Part shown: in pieces, positions 1 to 8,442 of the stretch
Position numbering within the stretch: the stretch's first letter is position 1
Layout of the letters: every line of letters starts with the position of its first letter
Origin: Thioclava arctica
GTDB lineage: Bacteria; Pseudomonadota; Alphaproteobacteria; Rhodobacterales; Rhodobacteraceae
Length of the DNA stretch: 64,000 nt
Direction: 5' to 3'
NCBI RefSeq assembly: GCF_040892615.1
Contig: NZ_JBFRYC010000016.1
Coordinates: 1 to 64,000 of the forward strand
Position numbers and translations under genes: made by a program
The notes under the pieces: generated by a model
Database searches by the model: none
What the model saw: the letters and a program-made list of their open reading frames with translations, nothing else
Told to the model about the DNA's origin: nothing

Positions 1-64
1 TCAGCACCTCAACCTGCCGTAACTTCACGACAATCTCTTCGGGCTTGGGTCTCTTAATCGCCAT
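1..64 (-). CDS. IS3-family transposase OrfA, N-terminal fragment cut by window edge
   Basis: The reverse strand from the ATG at 64 reads MAIKRPKPEEIVVKLRQVEV, the usual first residues of OrfA (helix-turn-helix DNA-binding subunit) of an IS3-family element. Only about 21 codons lie in the window, so whether the copy is intact cannot be judged. A purine-rich GGAGGA ribosome site precedes the ATG. The gene points away from the truncated protease gene to its right, as expected if this element broke that gene. Confidence 0.75.
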   Translation of the reverse strand, partial: MAIKRPKPEEIVVKLRQVEVL

Positions 65-91
65 TCTTGGTCCTCCGCTTTCCTAACTATA

Positions 92-120
92 AGGGCGGAC
101 CACTTCAAAGGGGGAGGCTC
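92..120. repeat. Terminal end of the left-edge IS3-type element
   Basis: GGACCACTTCA followed by a G-run resembles IS3-family terminal inverted repeats. A similar GGACCACTTCA plus G-run occurs near 46975, beside another IS3 scar. The protease reading frame regains recognisable sequence just after this point, so the insertion junction is placed near 120. Confidence 0.4.
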
Positions 121-121
121 A

Positions 122-1123
122 GGCTCGCGCTTTAACCGTGATAGCACCAATGCCAATTACCACCGCAACGTGATCAATGCGCTGCTCGAAGAGATCGACA
201 AGATCGCGCGCTGCGAGGGCGTGCTGCTGATCGCGGCCACCAATGATCGCGACGCCATCGACCCCGCGATCCTGCGCCCCGGGCGCTTTGATCTGCATCT
301 AGAAGTGCCGCTGCCCGATGCCGAGGCGCTCTGCGGGATTTTGCGCGCCCATTGCCCTCTGCCTGAGGAACAACTACGCCCGCTTGCGCAGCAGGCGGTG
401 GGTCTGAGTGCGGCCGATCTTGACGCGGCGATCCGCGCCTCACGGTCCATCGCGCGCGCCGAACGGCGGGTCTGGCAGCCCCGCGATCTCACCACCCATC
501 TTGGTATTCCCGCCGAGACCCCCGAGGCCGACTGGCGCGTCGCTGTCCATGAATGCGGCCATGCCATCGTGTTTGAGACGCTCGGCCTTGGCACCATTGC
601 GCGCCTTCTGCTGCGCCGCGATGGCGGCGGTGAGGCGCAAATCACGCGCAGTCGCCCGCTGTTCACGACAGCCGATTTCGAGGACAATATCGCCTTCCTG
701 CTCGCTGGCCGGGCTGCTGAAGCACTGGTGCTAGGCGCGGCCTCTGGCGGCGCGGGTGGCGATGACCAGTCCGATCTCGCGCGCGCCACGCGCCAAGCCC
801 TCGACATCGAAACCCGCCTTGGGCTGGGTCATCACGGACGCATCTGGCTCGACGAGCCCGACCACCTCTCCCTGCGCAACCCCCGTGTTTACCAGAACGT
901 TCACAAGCGCCTCGCCAAAGCCGAAACGCGCGCAACGAAGCTGCTGGAGGCGCAGCGCGCGCGGCTAGATTCCATGGCGCGGGACCTGGTCGAAAAGCGC
1001 GAATTGGCGGGGGCAAATTTGGCGCGCGGGCGATGGGCACAAGGTTGCGCAGCGTCAGATCAACCGCATGAGATTGCAGAAACAGACGGCGCAACCGCCC
1101 CAATCACGCCAGCCCCCGGGTGA
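122..1123 (+). pseudogene. AAA+ ATPase/M41 zinc protease (FtsH-like), 5'-truncated
   Basis: The frame is open from about 122 and reads GSRFNRD and later NVINALLEEIDKI, the region after Walker B in FtsH-like AAA proteins. It continues through sensor 1 (LIAATNDRD) and the arginine-finger region (LRPGRFD). A C-terminal M41 peptidase domain carries the zinc motif HECGH. The P-loop and Walker B acidic residues are missing, removed where the IS3 end joins the gene near 120. The first in-frame start is a GTG at 170, but any product would lack ATPase activity. Such genes occur singly in Rhodobacterales as membrane-less FtsH relatives. I regard it as an IS-disrupted remnant. Confidence 0.8.
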
Positions 1124-1214
1124 GATTGGGGCAGACGAACCGTAACAGATAGCGGGGCCGTTTTTGGGTCAAGCCTAGGTTCTTATGCACGCGCTCACGC
1201 GCGTGTCGGCAGAT

Positions 1215-1255
1215 GCGCTGCTTTCCCCACAACGCAGGCATGGGGAAAGCAGCGC
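1215..1255. repeat. Perfect 15-bp inverted repeat (hairpin)
   Basis: GCGCTGCTTTCCCCA at 1215-1229 is exactly complementary to 1241-1255, with an 11-nt loop. It lies about 90 bp after the truncated protease gene and before the IS5 element. No T-run follows on the plus strand, so it is not a classical terminator. The rest of 1124-1394 shows no gene. Confidence 0.7.
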
Positions 1256-1394
1256 AAATCCCTTATTTGCAAATCAACCGGACCTTCCCCCGACGCTGAG
1301 TCATGTATAAAATTCTTTCCACCATGCGCCCCATTTATACAAAGACTTCTTTACATCCTGATCACTAAGCCCATCGAGATCAAACCATAATCAT

Positions 1395-2576
1395 TAGGGC
1401 ACCTCGATTTTTGACCGTTTTCGCAACCATGAAGCAGCTTGTGCGGCCTGAAGCGTGTTGGAACCCGTCAACTGACGGGTCGTTGCGTCCGGTCTGATGA
1501 TGCGCTGCCCGTTTCGATCCGTTTTTCGTGACGCACCGCATGATCTGCACCTCTGGTCGACCGTTTTTCACGCCGGATTTGGGTTGATGCGGCGCAACTG
1601 GCAGAGGCGACGCATGTTGTAGGCGATGTACTTCATCCCGATCTTGGCCTTGGCTCGCACCAGCCCGATAGTGCGCACCAGAGTGCCGCCCATGTCGTTT
1701 GTCTGTGCGCCGAAGGCGTGTTCGACCCGAACCCGCACGGTGGATTTGGTTTTGTTGCTGCTCTTGGCCTGTTCAGTCAGTGGTTTGCCCCGCTTTCCCT
1801 TCCTGTGGATGTGATTTTTCAGCTTCTGGTCGCGCAGCTTGGTCTCCATTTCTTCAGATCTGTAAGCAGCATCCGCCCATACGCCGGCCCCGGTGTTGCC
1901 CCGCATCAGCAGGTGGTCCACCGCCTGACTGTCATGCACAGCGGCGTCGGTAGCGTGATAGCGGCGCACCAGCTTGTGCATGCGGTCCACGTTGACGTGG
2001 TTCTTGTAGCCGTAATGGCTCTTGCCGTGCTTCTTGGTCCAGCGCGCGTCCTCATCCTTCTGGCTGCGCTTCGCAGGCTTGTTTTCCCAATCCTCGGGCA
2101 CTTCGCCCTTCTTGATCGCCGCATTTTCGGCGCGCGTGTTGTGGTTTCGGGGCACCGGCACAATTGATGCATCCAGTATCTGACCGCCCCGGGCGATATA
2201 GCCTTGCCGCGCCAGATGACCGTCGAAACGGTGAAACAGCTCCTCCACCTTGCCCGCCTGCGCCAATGCATCGCGATACAGCCAGACCGTTTTGGCGTCC
2301 GGAACTCGGTCCGCAAGGCCAAGTCCAAGGAACCTCATGAACGACAGCCGGTCGCGGACCTGATACTCGATCTGGTCATCCGACAGGTTGTAGAGCGCGC
2401 TGAGAACCAGCGTCTTGAACATCAGCACTGCATCTAAGGGTTTGCGCCCGGCGCGGGATTTTCGTGCCTCATTCGGCTTGCGCCACACCTGCTCCAGCAA
2501 AGGCCGGAAATCTTCCCAAGGCACCACAGCGTTGATTTCCAGCAGCGGATCCTTCTTCGCATTGAATAGCCCCTAG
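1395..2576 (-). mobile_element. IS5-family insertion sequence
   Basis: The element is about 1.18 kb around a single transposase gene. The likely ends are imperfect inverted repeats, TAGGGC at about 1395 and GCCCCTA at about 2569-2575. The exact ends and target duplication were not proved. Immediately right of it begins an IS3-type fragment, so elements are nested or abutted here. Confidence 0.65.
1568..2527 (-). CDS. IS5-family transposase (DDE)
   Basis: A DDE transposase of 319 residues from the GTG at 2527. It shows the N-terminal DRLSFMRFLGL segment, ILDASIVPVPR (first catalytic Asp), GVWADAAYRSEE (second Asp) and a C-terminal RVRVEHAFG (Glu), followed by NMRRLCQLR. All three acidic residues appear present. 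The frame is open upstream to a TAG at about 2574 and reads GLFNAKKDPLLEINAV before the GTG. The true N-terminus may therefore be longer and may have been shortened by the abutting IS3 piece. The enzyme would mobilise its own element. Confidence 0.85.
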   Translation of the reverse strand: MVPWEDFRPLLEQVWRKPNEARKSRAGRKPLDAVLMFKTLVLSALYNLSDDQIEYQVRDRLSFMRFLGLGLADRVPDAKTVWLYRDALAQAGKVEELFHRFDGHLARQGYIARGGQILDASIVPVPRNHNTRAENAAIKKGEVPEDWENKPAKRSQKDEDARWTKKHGKSHYGYKNHVNVDRMHKLVRRYHATDAAVHDSQAVDHLLMRGNTGAGVWADAAYRSEEMETKLRDQKLKNHIHRKGKRGKPLTEQAKSSNKTKSTVRVRVEHAFGAQTNDMGGTLVRTIGLVRAKAKIGMKYIAYNMRRLCQLRRINPNPA

Positions 2577-2621
2577 ATTCGTAGACGCCTTCTTCCCTAA
2601 TTTTGAGGCAAGGAGGCCGAG

Positions 2622-2912
2622 ATGGGCAAAGGCAATTTCAGCGACGAGTTCAAGCGAGACGCGGTCGCGCAGATCACCCAACGTGGCTACCCGGTTTCGG
2701 AGGTTTCGCAGCGGCTCGGGGTGAGCGCGCACTCTCTCTATGCATGGAAGCGCAAGTTCGCGAAGGCGTCGTCCGGCGAGACGGAGAAGGATGCTGAGAT
2801 CCGGCGTCTGAAGCGGGAACTGACGCGGGTGACGGAGGAGCGCGATATCCTAAAAAACTGTTCCGGGCCGCTGCCCGCCTGTGCGCGCTATAAACAGCCT
2901 GTGCTACACTGA
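2622..2912 (+). pseudogene. IS3-family OrfA, disrupted at its frameshift site
   Basis: It begins MGKGNFSDEFKRDAV, with the helix-turn-helix VSEVSQRLGVSAHSLYAWKRK and the leucine-zipper-like KDAEIRRLKRELTRVTEERDI typical of OrfA. The normal programmed-frameshift A-run is at 2850-2856. Directly after ILK the sequence changes to an unrelated stretch instead of the usual end of OrfA and start of OrfB. The ORF then stops at 2912. The missing OrfB 3' part appears about 350 bp downstream, separated by an IS110 piece, so this copy is dead. Confidence 0.75.
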
Positions 2913-3083
2913 CGCGGAAGGGCAGTTGCCGATGGCTTATTGGTGGGCTGGACCCCGTTAAAAAACGTGGCACATGGGCTGATGCGCACTTGAGAGTGGT
3001 GACGCCGCCATCGCGGCGATCCCGGTTAGGAAGATGACGATCTTGCATAGCTCACGCCCTTCGCCTTGAACGGAGGACATGCC

Positions 3084-3470
3084 ATGACGAAACGTAAAAC
3101 CGGTGGCCCGTTGCCTGATAGGCGATCCCCCAGGATCGCCGAGAAGGGGCCGGACCTGAAGATGGTCAATCCCTATGCGGCCGCGATCGACATCGACTCG
3201 ACGATGCACAGGTGTAGATTTCCACGCGGAAGTGAGCCGGGAAAGCCAATGCAGAACGGTTTCGTGGAGAGTTTCAACGGGCGGATGCTCAACGAGACCA
3301 TGTTCCGCAACCTGGCCCATGCCCGCATCGTGATCTCGGCGTGGGCCACCGACTACAACACCGAACGCCGGCATTCGGCTTTAGGTTACGAGACCCCGGC
3401 CGACTACGATGAGCAAGAAACACTCTCTTATCAAATCGCCCTATTTGGACCCACAGACGCTGACGTCTGA
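3084..3470 (+). pseudogene. Chimeric ORF: IS110 transposase N-terminus joined to IS3 OrfB C-terminus
   Basis: The ATG at 3084 is preceded by GGAGG and starts an IS110-type transposase (MTKRKTGGPLPDRRSPRIAE, then VNPYAAAIDIDSTMH with the first DEDD Asp). At about 3210 the frame continues without a stop into the C-terminal rve domain of an IS3 OrfB (GKPMQNGFVESFNGRM, then DYNTERRHSALGYETPADY). The usual RDEL after GRM is missing. The stretch 2880-3083 looks like the 5' flank of the IS110 piece. Neither half is complete, so this is recombination debris that happens to stay in frame. Confidence 0.75.
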
Positions 3471-3580
3471 CAGGAAACCCATCGAGAGCGCTGAGACTTG
3501 GGTGCTGATCGTCCATATCCGACGCCTCATCCGAATCTTTGCAACAGACTGAAATCGTTCAATCCACTTTGAAACGGACA

Positions 3581-4711
3581 CTAAGATCGAGGCGCGACCA
3601 ACCGGTTGGGCGACAAGTCATCTTTGGCGATGCCGCGTGCGGATATGTCGTCGGGCAGGTCACTTTTTGCGATCAACGACACCACGGCGCGGCCAAGCGC
3701 GGGGGCCATCATGATCCCGAAACCACCCTGTCCAGCCAGCCAAAAGAAATCAGGCGCGACCGGGTCAAATCCCACCACCGGCACATCATCGCTTACAAAG
3801 GACCGCAGGCCAGCCCAGCTGTGGTTGATCCGGCGTACTTTGATCAGGGTTTCGGTTTCCAGCCAATCGGCCAGAATTGCGATGTCCAATTCTTCCGGGC
3901 GGGCGTCCTGTGGTTCGGACGGCGTACGATCCCCGGGGGAAGCCATCAGCTTGCCTGCTTCCGGTTTGAGATAGGCATTGGTGCCGATAAAATCCGCCGC
4001 GGGCAGAGCGGCGACATTAAGTCCTGCGGGCGGCTCGACGACGATGGCTGTCCGGCGCATCGGGATCAGGCCAATGTCGACGGCGCCCGCCAAGGCCCCG
4101 ATCTGCCCGGCCCATGCACCTGCTGCGTTGATCACGGTCCGCCCGGAGATCACCGATTTGCTTGTCGTGATGATCCAGCCGGCCCTTCCACGCGTCAGCC
4201 CTGTCACAGGTTGTCCGGTCATCAGGGTGCCGCCCCGTGCCTTGAAGGCGCGAAGATAGCTGGCCAGAAGGCTGGCGACGTCGATATCCGTCACCCCGGC
4301 CTCAATCGCACCAGCGACAACGCGTTCCGGGCGGAGAAACGGTAACAATTCCAGTGTTTCTGACGCGGTCAACTCGGTCACCGGATTCGTCGCGCAGGAG
4401 AGAGCGAGCAAATCGGCCAATCCGGCCTCTTGCAACGGCCCAGCAACCGTCAGCTGACCACGTGGCGTCAGCAGGGGCGTATGGCAGAACCCGTCGGGCG
4501 GAGCGCTCAGAAAGGCGTAGCTGGCGGCGCTGATCTGGCGTACCGTGGGAGCACCGTATAGCGGAGTAAACAAGGCTGCGGATCGGCCGGTCGCATGGTA
4601 CCCCGGCGCCGACTCTGCCTCGACCAGGGCGACCGACCCAAGGCCGGACAGTTCGAAGGCAGCGGCAGCCCCGGATATGCCTGCGCCAATGATTACAAAG
4701 TCATATGTCAT
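3581..4711 (-). CDS. FAD-dependent oxidoreductase (DAO family, amine/D-amino-acid oxidase type)
   Basis: 376 residues, close to the usual DAO length. The N-terminus carries the FAD-binding Rossmann motif VIIGAGISGAAAAFEL (residues 6-21) followed by the acidic strand end VEAE. NAAGAW lies in the middle and GQGGFGIMMAP near the C-terminus binds the FAD tail. Proteins like this oxidise amines or amino acids such as glycine, sarcosine or D-amino acids, usually in the cytoplasm. It is divergent from the RpiR regulator and peptide transporter at 4866-12730 and shares their intergenic region. This suggests it processes an amino acid released from an imported peptide-like compound. The substrate is not readable from sequence. 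Confidence 0.85.
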   Translation of the reverse strand: MTYDFVIIGAGISGAAAAFELSGLGSVALVEAESAPGYHATGRSAALFTPLYGAPTVRQISAASYAFLSAPPDGFCHTPLLTPRGQLTVAGPLQEAGLADLLALSCATNPVTELTASETLELLPFLRPERVVAGAIEAGVTDIDVASLLASYLRAFKARGGTLMTGQPVTGLTRGRAGWIITTSKSVISGRTVINAAGAWAGQIGALAGAVDIGLIPMRRTAIVVEPPAGLNVAALPAADFIGTNAYLKPEAGKLMASPGDRTPSEPQDARPEELDIAILADWLETETLIKVRRINHSWAGLRSFVSDDVPVVGFDPVAPDFFWLAGQGGFGIMMAPALGRAVVSLIAKSDLPDDISARGIAKDDLSPNRLVAPRS

Positions 4712-4803
4712 GTTTCTCTTGCTTTCGACTTATGGTCCGCGTCGGTGCCGGATAGGTCCGGGCACAAAGAGCTTGTTTCCCCCAAAATGCAAGAAAAAAT
4801 ACT

Positions 4804-4823
4804 AACTTGACTCTTTGCAAGTT
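4804..4823. promoter_or_regulatory. Candidate operator/promoter between oxidase and RpiR gene
   Basis: AACTTG at 4804-4809 and CAAGTT at 4818-4823 form a 6-bp inverted repeat with an 8-bp spacer. TTGACT at 4807-4812 could be a -35 box for the rightward genes, with a weak TAGTGAT about 19 bp on. TGCAAG also occurs at about 4788. Such symmetry in a divergent 154-bp intergenic region fits autoregulation by the adjacent RpiR protein, but this is inference. Confidence 0.35.
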
Positions 4824-4865
4824 TTCTTTCCTAGTGATCTGACCGTTAAACGGGAGGATAATCAG

Positions 4866-5822
4866 GTGGAAGACTCGGTTCGTGAACGTCTATCGCGTTG
4901 CCTGACGGCGGCGTCCAAGGCCGACCGGGCCATCGCGACCTACATGCTGGGCCAAATCGGCGCGGTTCCGTTCGAGACCGCCGCGAGTCTGGCCGCTAAA
5001 GTACAGGTCAGCGAAGCGACGGTCGGACGGTTCTGCCGGACCATCGGCTACCGCAGCTTCAAGGACCTCAAGGACCACCTCAAACAGGATATCGGCGACC
5101 GGCCCTGGCTGGTGAGTGACCGTCTACACGACCTTCGCGAGCGCACCCGCGCAGGCGAAGATCAGCTCTCCCGCGCGCTGGAACTGGAAATGTCGGCGCT
5201 GGTCGCGGTCTACGAGCATACTCGTACGCCCGAATTTGACACGGTGGTAAAACGGTTGGCGACCCGGCCCGCGGTGTTCGCTGCCGGATTTCAGACCGAG
5301 CGCGGCATGGCGCAGATCTTCGTGAACCAGCTGCAATACCTGCGTGACCGCGTACACCTGTTGGATCTGGCCGGAGGCAATTTCGCCGAACTTCTTACCA
5401 CGCCCACCGAGGACGCCTGCTTAGTGATCTTCGAGGCGCGGCGCTATTCTCGGATGGCTCTGTTGCTGGCGCAAGAAGCGCGCGCAGCGAAGATCCCGGT
5501 GACCCTGATCACCGACGCTTTCTGCGACTGGGGCCACGAAGTCGCGGATGAGATCTTTGTCGTTCCGACCGAGTTCAACCTGTTTTGGGAATCGACCTCG
5601 CAAATGGCAAGTCTGGCCAATCTGCTGGTCAATGGCGTGTTCATCGAAAAAGGTGCCGATGTCGAACGGCGGCTAGATCGGATCGCCCAGCTTTACGGCC
5701 GCTTTACCGGTCATGTCGGCGGCAGTGCAGCCGCTTTGATGCCATCGAACGGATCGACTGCCCGCGCGACCTCTGCGCGCCGGGCAAAGAATACCTTCTC
5801 AGGGGATAAGTCACCGGATTAA
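4866..5822 (+). CDS. MurR/RpiR-family transcriptional regulator
   Basis: I place the start at GTG 4866 because GGGAGGA lies 7 bases upstream; an in-frame ATG at 4815 lacks such a site. The product is 318 residues. The N-terminal RpiR helix-turn-helix has SKADRAIATYML and SEATVGRFCRTIGYRSFKDLK. The C-terminal SIS sugar-isomerase-like domain follows from about residue 130, with VIFEARRYSRM and VTLITD. In peptide-transport clusters RpiR proteins often sense a catabolite and control uptake genes. Only 17 bp separate it from the binding-protein gene, so it probably heads that operon. Confidence 0.88.
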   Translation: MEDSVRERLSRCLTAASKADRAIATYMLGQIGAVPFETAASLAAKVQVSEATVGRFCRTIGYRSFKDLKDHLKQDIGDRPWLVSDRLHDLRERTRAGEDQLSRALELEMSALVAVYEHTRTPEFDTVVKRLATRPAVFAAGFQTERGMAQIFVNQLQYLRDRVHLLDLAGGNFAELLTTPTEDACLVIFEARRYSRMALLLAQEARAAKIPVTLITDAFCDWGHEVADEIFVVPTEFNLFWESTSQMASLANLLVNGVFIEKGADVERRLDRIAQLYGRFTGHVGGSAAALMPSNGSTARATSARRAKNTFSGDKSPD

Positions 5823-5839
5823 TCCGGCGGAAAACTGCA

Positions 5840-7435
5840 ATGGGGAAATTAACGATGCGATACACTCTCAAAGCTTTGCTCCTGTCAGGGCTGACCATTT
5901 TCACGGCCGGTTTTCTGCTCGCAGGCGCTGTGCAGGCACAGGAGGTGACGATTGCCCTGCCTCCCGGGGAACTGGGCGCAACCACCTATAACCCGGTCAC
6001 AGCTAGCAACCTCAACTCAGCAGCCTCGCTGATCTATGACCGGCTGGTTGAGCAGGATGCAGACCAGTCCTTTCATCCGCACCTTGCAACGTCCTGGACC
6101 GAAAGCCCTGACGGTATGACCTGGACCTTCAAGCTGCATCCTGGTGTCCAGTTTCAGGATGGCACCCCGTTTAACGCCAAAGCTGTCGCAGAATGGATTC
6201 CGGATTTTGCGGGCACTTCAAACAGTTACCTGACCGCTGCCATCGACAGGGTCGAAGTGGTCGATAACCTGACGGTGGTCTTCCACATGAAGCATCCCGA
6301 CCCAAACTTGCTCTTTAATCTTTCCAGCGTTTTCATGGGCGTGCCAAGCCCGACGGCCTATACCAAGCTTGGCGCCGACTACGGCGTCAAGGGTGCTGTT
6401 GGCACGGGCCCGTTCAAGCTCAAAAAATTCGACGTTGGTCTGGATACGGTCCTTGTCCGTAACGATGACTATGCTTGGGCGTCGGATCTGTCGGTTAACC
6501 AAGGTCCCGCGCATCTGGCCAAGGTGACGTTCCGCGAAATCCCAAATCAATCCACAGCGTTTCTGGATCTGAAAACCGGCAGCGTGGATATGCTGATGGG
6601 CGTTCCAACCGACTTCCTGTCGCTTCTTGCAGCGGAGCCAAAAATCAAGGTCATCCAGATGCCCGGCACTGGGATCGACTACATGCCGATCAATGTGACG
6701 TCGGCCCCGTTTGACGATATCCGCGTGCGCGAAGCGACCGTTCTGGCGATCAATCAGGATGCGATCGTGAAGAGCGTCTACAACGGCGTTGGAATGGCGG
6801 CGCATAATTTCCTGATCTCGTCGTTGCCCGCGTCCAAAGTAGATCCCAAGCTTGACGACAGCTACGATCCAGCTAAAGCGGCTCACCTGCTGGACGAGGC
6901 CGGTTGGAAAATGGGCCCCAACGGAATCCGTGAAAAGAACGGCAAGCCGATGACGGTCAAGCTGTACACCCAGAACGGCACCGAGTTCACCAATCTGACA
7001 CAGGTCATTCAGGCGCAGTTGAAAGCGATCGGGATGGATGCCAAGATCACGGTATTCGACAGCTCGACCATCCGTGACGAATACAAGAAGGGCACCCAAC
7101 AGTTGGCTGTGCGCGGCTATGACTGGAACAATGCCGACATTCTGGACTGGTTCTTCAACGGCGACAGCCTCGGCTATCCAAACGTGTCGATGTGGAATGA
7201 CCCCAAGGGTCAAGCGCTTGACAAGGTCGCGATGGCTGAAAGCAAGACCTCGAAGGAACGGTCGGACAACTTCAAAGCGTTCCACGAATACATCCTTTCG
7301 CAGTATGTGTTCGCGCCGATCTACCAGCCGACCATCAATATCGCATACAATTCGAACAAGATTACGGTTTCCGCCGCGATCCGTGGGCCGCGCTTCCGAT
7401 CGCAGAGTGTCGTAGACATGGATGTTGTAAAGTAA
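5840..7435 (+). CDS. ABC transporter periplasmic binding protein, peptide/opine type (SBP_bac_5)
   Basis: 531 residues, the normal size for DppA/OppA-like proteins. An N-terminal signal peptide (hydrophobic LLLSGLTIFTAGFLLAGA, cleavage likely after VQA) exports it to the periplasm. The mature part shows family landmarks such as ATSWTESPDGMTWTFKLHPGV, near residue 80, and GTGPFKL. A second start, ATG 5855, also has a purine-rich site (GGGGA); either gives the same mature protein. It captures the ligand for the two permeases and two ATPases that follow. The ligand is probably a di-/oligopeptide or modified amino acid, given the M81 peptidase in the same operon. Confidence 0.88.
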   Translation: MGKLTMRYTLKALLLSGLTIFTAGFLLAGAVQAQEVTIALPPGELGATTYNPVTASNLNSAASLIYDRLVEQDADQSFHPHLATSWTESPDGMTWTFKLHPGVQFQDGTPFNAKAVAEWIPDFAGTSNSYLTAAIDRVEVVDNLTVVFHMKHPDPNLLFNLSSVFMGVPSPTAYTKLGADYGVKGAVGTGPFKLKKFDVGLDTVLVRNDDYAWASDLSVNQGPAHLAKVTFREIPNQSTAFLDLKTGSVDMLMGVPTDFLSLLAAEPKIKVIQMPGTGIDYMPINVTSAPFDDIRVREATVLAINQDAIVKSVYNGVGMAAHNFLISSLPASKVDPKLDDSYDPAKAAHLLDEAGWKMGPNGIREKNGKPMTVKLYTQNGTEFTNLTQVIQAQLKAIGMDAKITVFDSSTIRDEYKKGTQQLAVRGYDWNNADILDWFFNGDSLGYPNVSMWNDPKGQALDKVAMAESKTSKERSDNFKAFHEYILSQYVFAPIYQPTINIAYNSNKITVSAAIRGPRFRSQSVVDMDVVK

Positions 7436-7451
7436 TCGCGAGAGCACCTAC

Positions 7452-7482
7452 AGAAGCAGGCCCAGAACACGGGCCTGCTTCT
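7452..7482 (+). terminator. Hairpin between binding-protein and permease genes
   Basis: A 12-bp perfect stem (7452-7463 with 7471-7482) with a 7-nt loop lies in the 77-bp gap after the binding-protein stop and is followed by a pyrimidine-rich TCTCTCCCCTTTT. This position commonly gives partial termination or mRNA stabilisation, so that more binding protein than permease is made. Confidence 0.6.
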
Positions 7483-7512
7483 TCTCTCCCCTTTTGACGA
7501 AGAGGCACGCCC

Positions 7513-8442
7513 ATGCTTTTCGGATACACGTTGCGCCGTTTGTTAATGCTGATCCCGGTATCACTATCGATCTCAGTGATAATTTTCGCCATCGTCCACA
7601 TGCTGCCGGGAGATCCGATTGACAACCTGATGCCAGTCGGATCTACGCACGCTGACCGCGTCAAAATGGTCATGAAATATGGCTTCGACAAGCCGCTGAT
7701 CACACAATATTTTCTGTGGGTCAGCCACGTAGCGCGCGGTGACTTTGGCAATGCGATTGTCATGCGCCGTCCCGTCGCGAGCCTGATTGCCGACAACCTT
7801 CCCTACAGCCTGTCGTTGGGGGCGCTGGCTTTTGCGTTTTCGTCGATTGTCGGGATGGCCTTGGGCCTAATCTCGGTGGCGCTGGAAAACGTCTGGCTGG
7901 AGCGAATCGTCCGCGGTTTCATCCTGCTCGGATCAACTGTGCCGGGGTTCTTTCTGGCGCTGATGATGATCCTTCTCTTCGCTGTCAAGTTGCGGTGGTT
8001 TCCGGTTTCAGGCGCTGATGGGTGGCGGTCGCTGGTGCTGCCCGTTCTGACCATCGGTTTTGGCGGGGTGGCATTGGTCGCCCGGGTCACGCGGGTGGCC
8101 CTGATGGATGCGCAGAGAATGGATTTCGTCACACTTCTGCATGCCAAGGGGGTGTCAGGGCCCAACATCCTGCTGCGGCACCTCTTTGCCCACGCACTTT
8201 TGCCGGTAGTCACGATTCTTGCTTTGAGGGTCGGATGGATTCTGGGCGGTGCTGTTACTGCAGAGTTTGTTTTCGGTCGTCCGGGGCTTGGGTCGTTACT
8301 GATCAGATCCCTGGGTCAGCGGGACTACCCAGTAGTGCAGGGATGCCTGCTGATGTTGGCGCTGGCGGTGATGCTGGGCACATTGATTGGCGATGTGGCC
8401 CAGGCCGCGATGGACCCACGTATCCGTGAGGAAGCATCATGA
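7513..8442 (+). CDS. ABC transporter permease, DppB type
   Basis: 309 residues with about six membrane segments. The N-terminus (RRLLMLIPVSLSISVIIFAIVHMLPGDP) is the standard DppB/OppB signature. The permease loop with the EAA-like motif is around residues 195-220 (ARVTRVALMDAQRMDFVTLLHAKG). It forms half of the inner-membrane channel with the next gene, whose ATG overlaps its TGA. Start ATG 7513 follows a GACGAAGAGG purine stretch. Confidence 0.9.
   Translation: MLFGYTLRRLLMLIPVSLSISVIIFAIVHMLPGDPIDNLMPVGSTHADRVKMVMKYGFDKPLITQYFLWVSHVARGDFGNAIVMRRPVASLIADNLPYSLSLGALAFAFSSIVGMALGLISVALENVWLERIVRGFILLGSTVPGFFLALMMILLFAVKLRWFPVSGADGWRSLVLPVLTIGFGGVALVARVTRVALMDAQRMDFVTLLHAKGVSGPNILLRHLFAHALLPVVTILALRVGWILGGAVTAEFVFGRPGLGSLLIRSLGQRDYPVVQGCLLMLALAVMLGTLIGDVAQAAMDPRIREEAS

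Noticed and set aside
3539..4345. Long plus-strand frame opposite the FAD oxidase
   Set aside because: It is a composition shadow: no ribosome site and no family features, while the minus strand encodes a full DAO protein.
6218..7447. 409-codon minus-strand frame opposite the peptide-binding protein
   Set aside because: It is a high-GC antisense shadow. The plus-strand gene has a signal peptide and complete domain.
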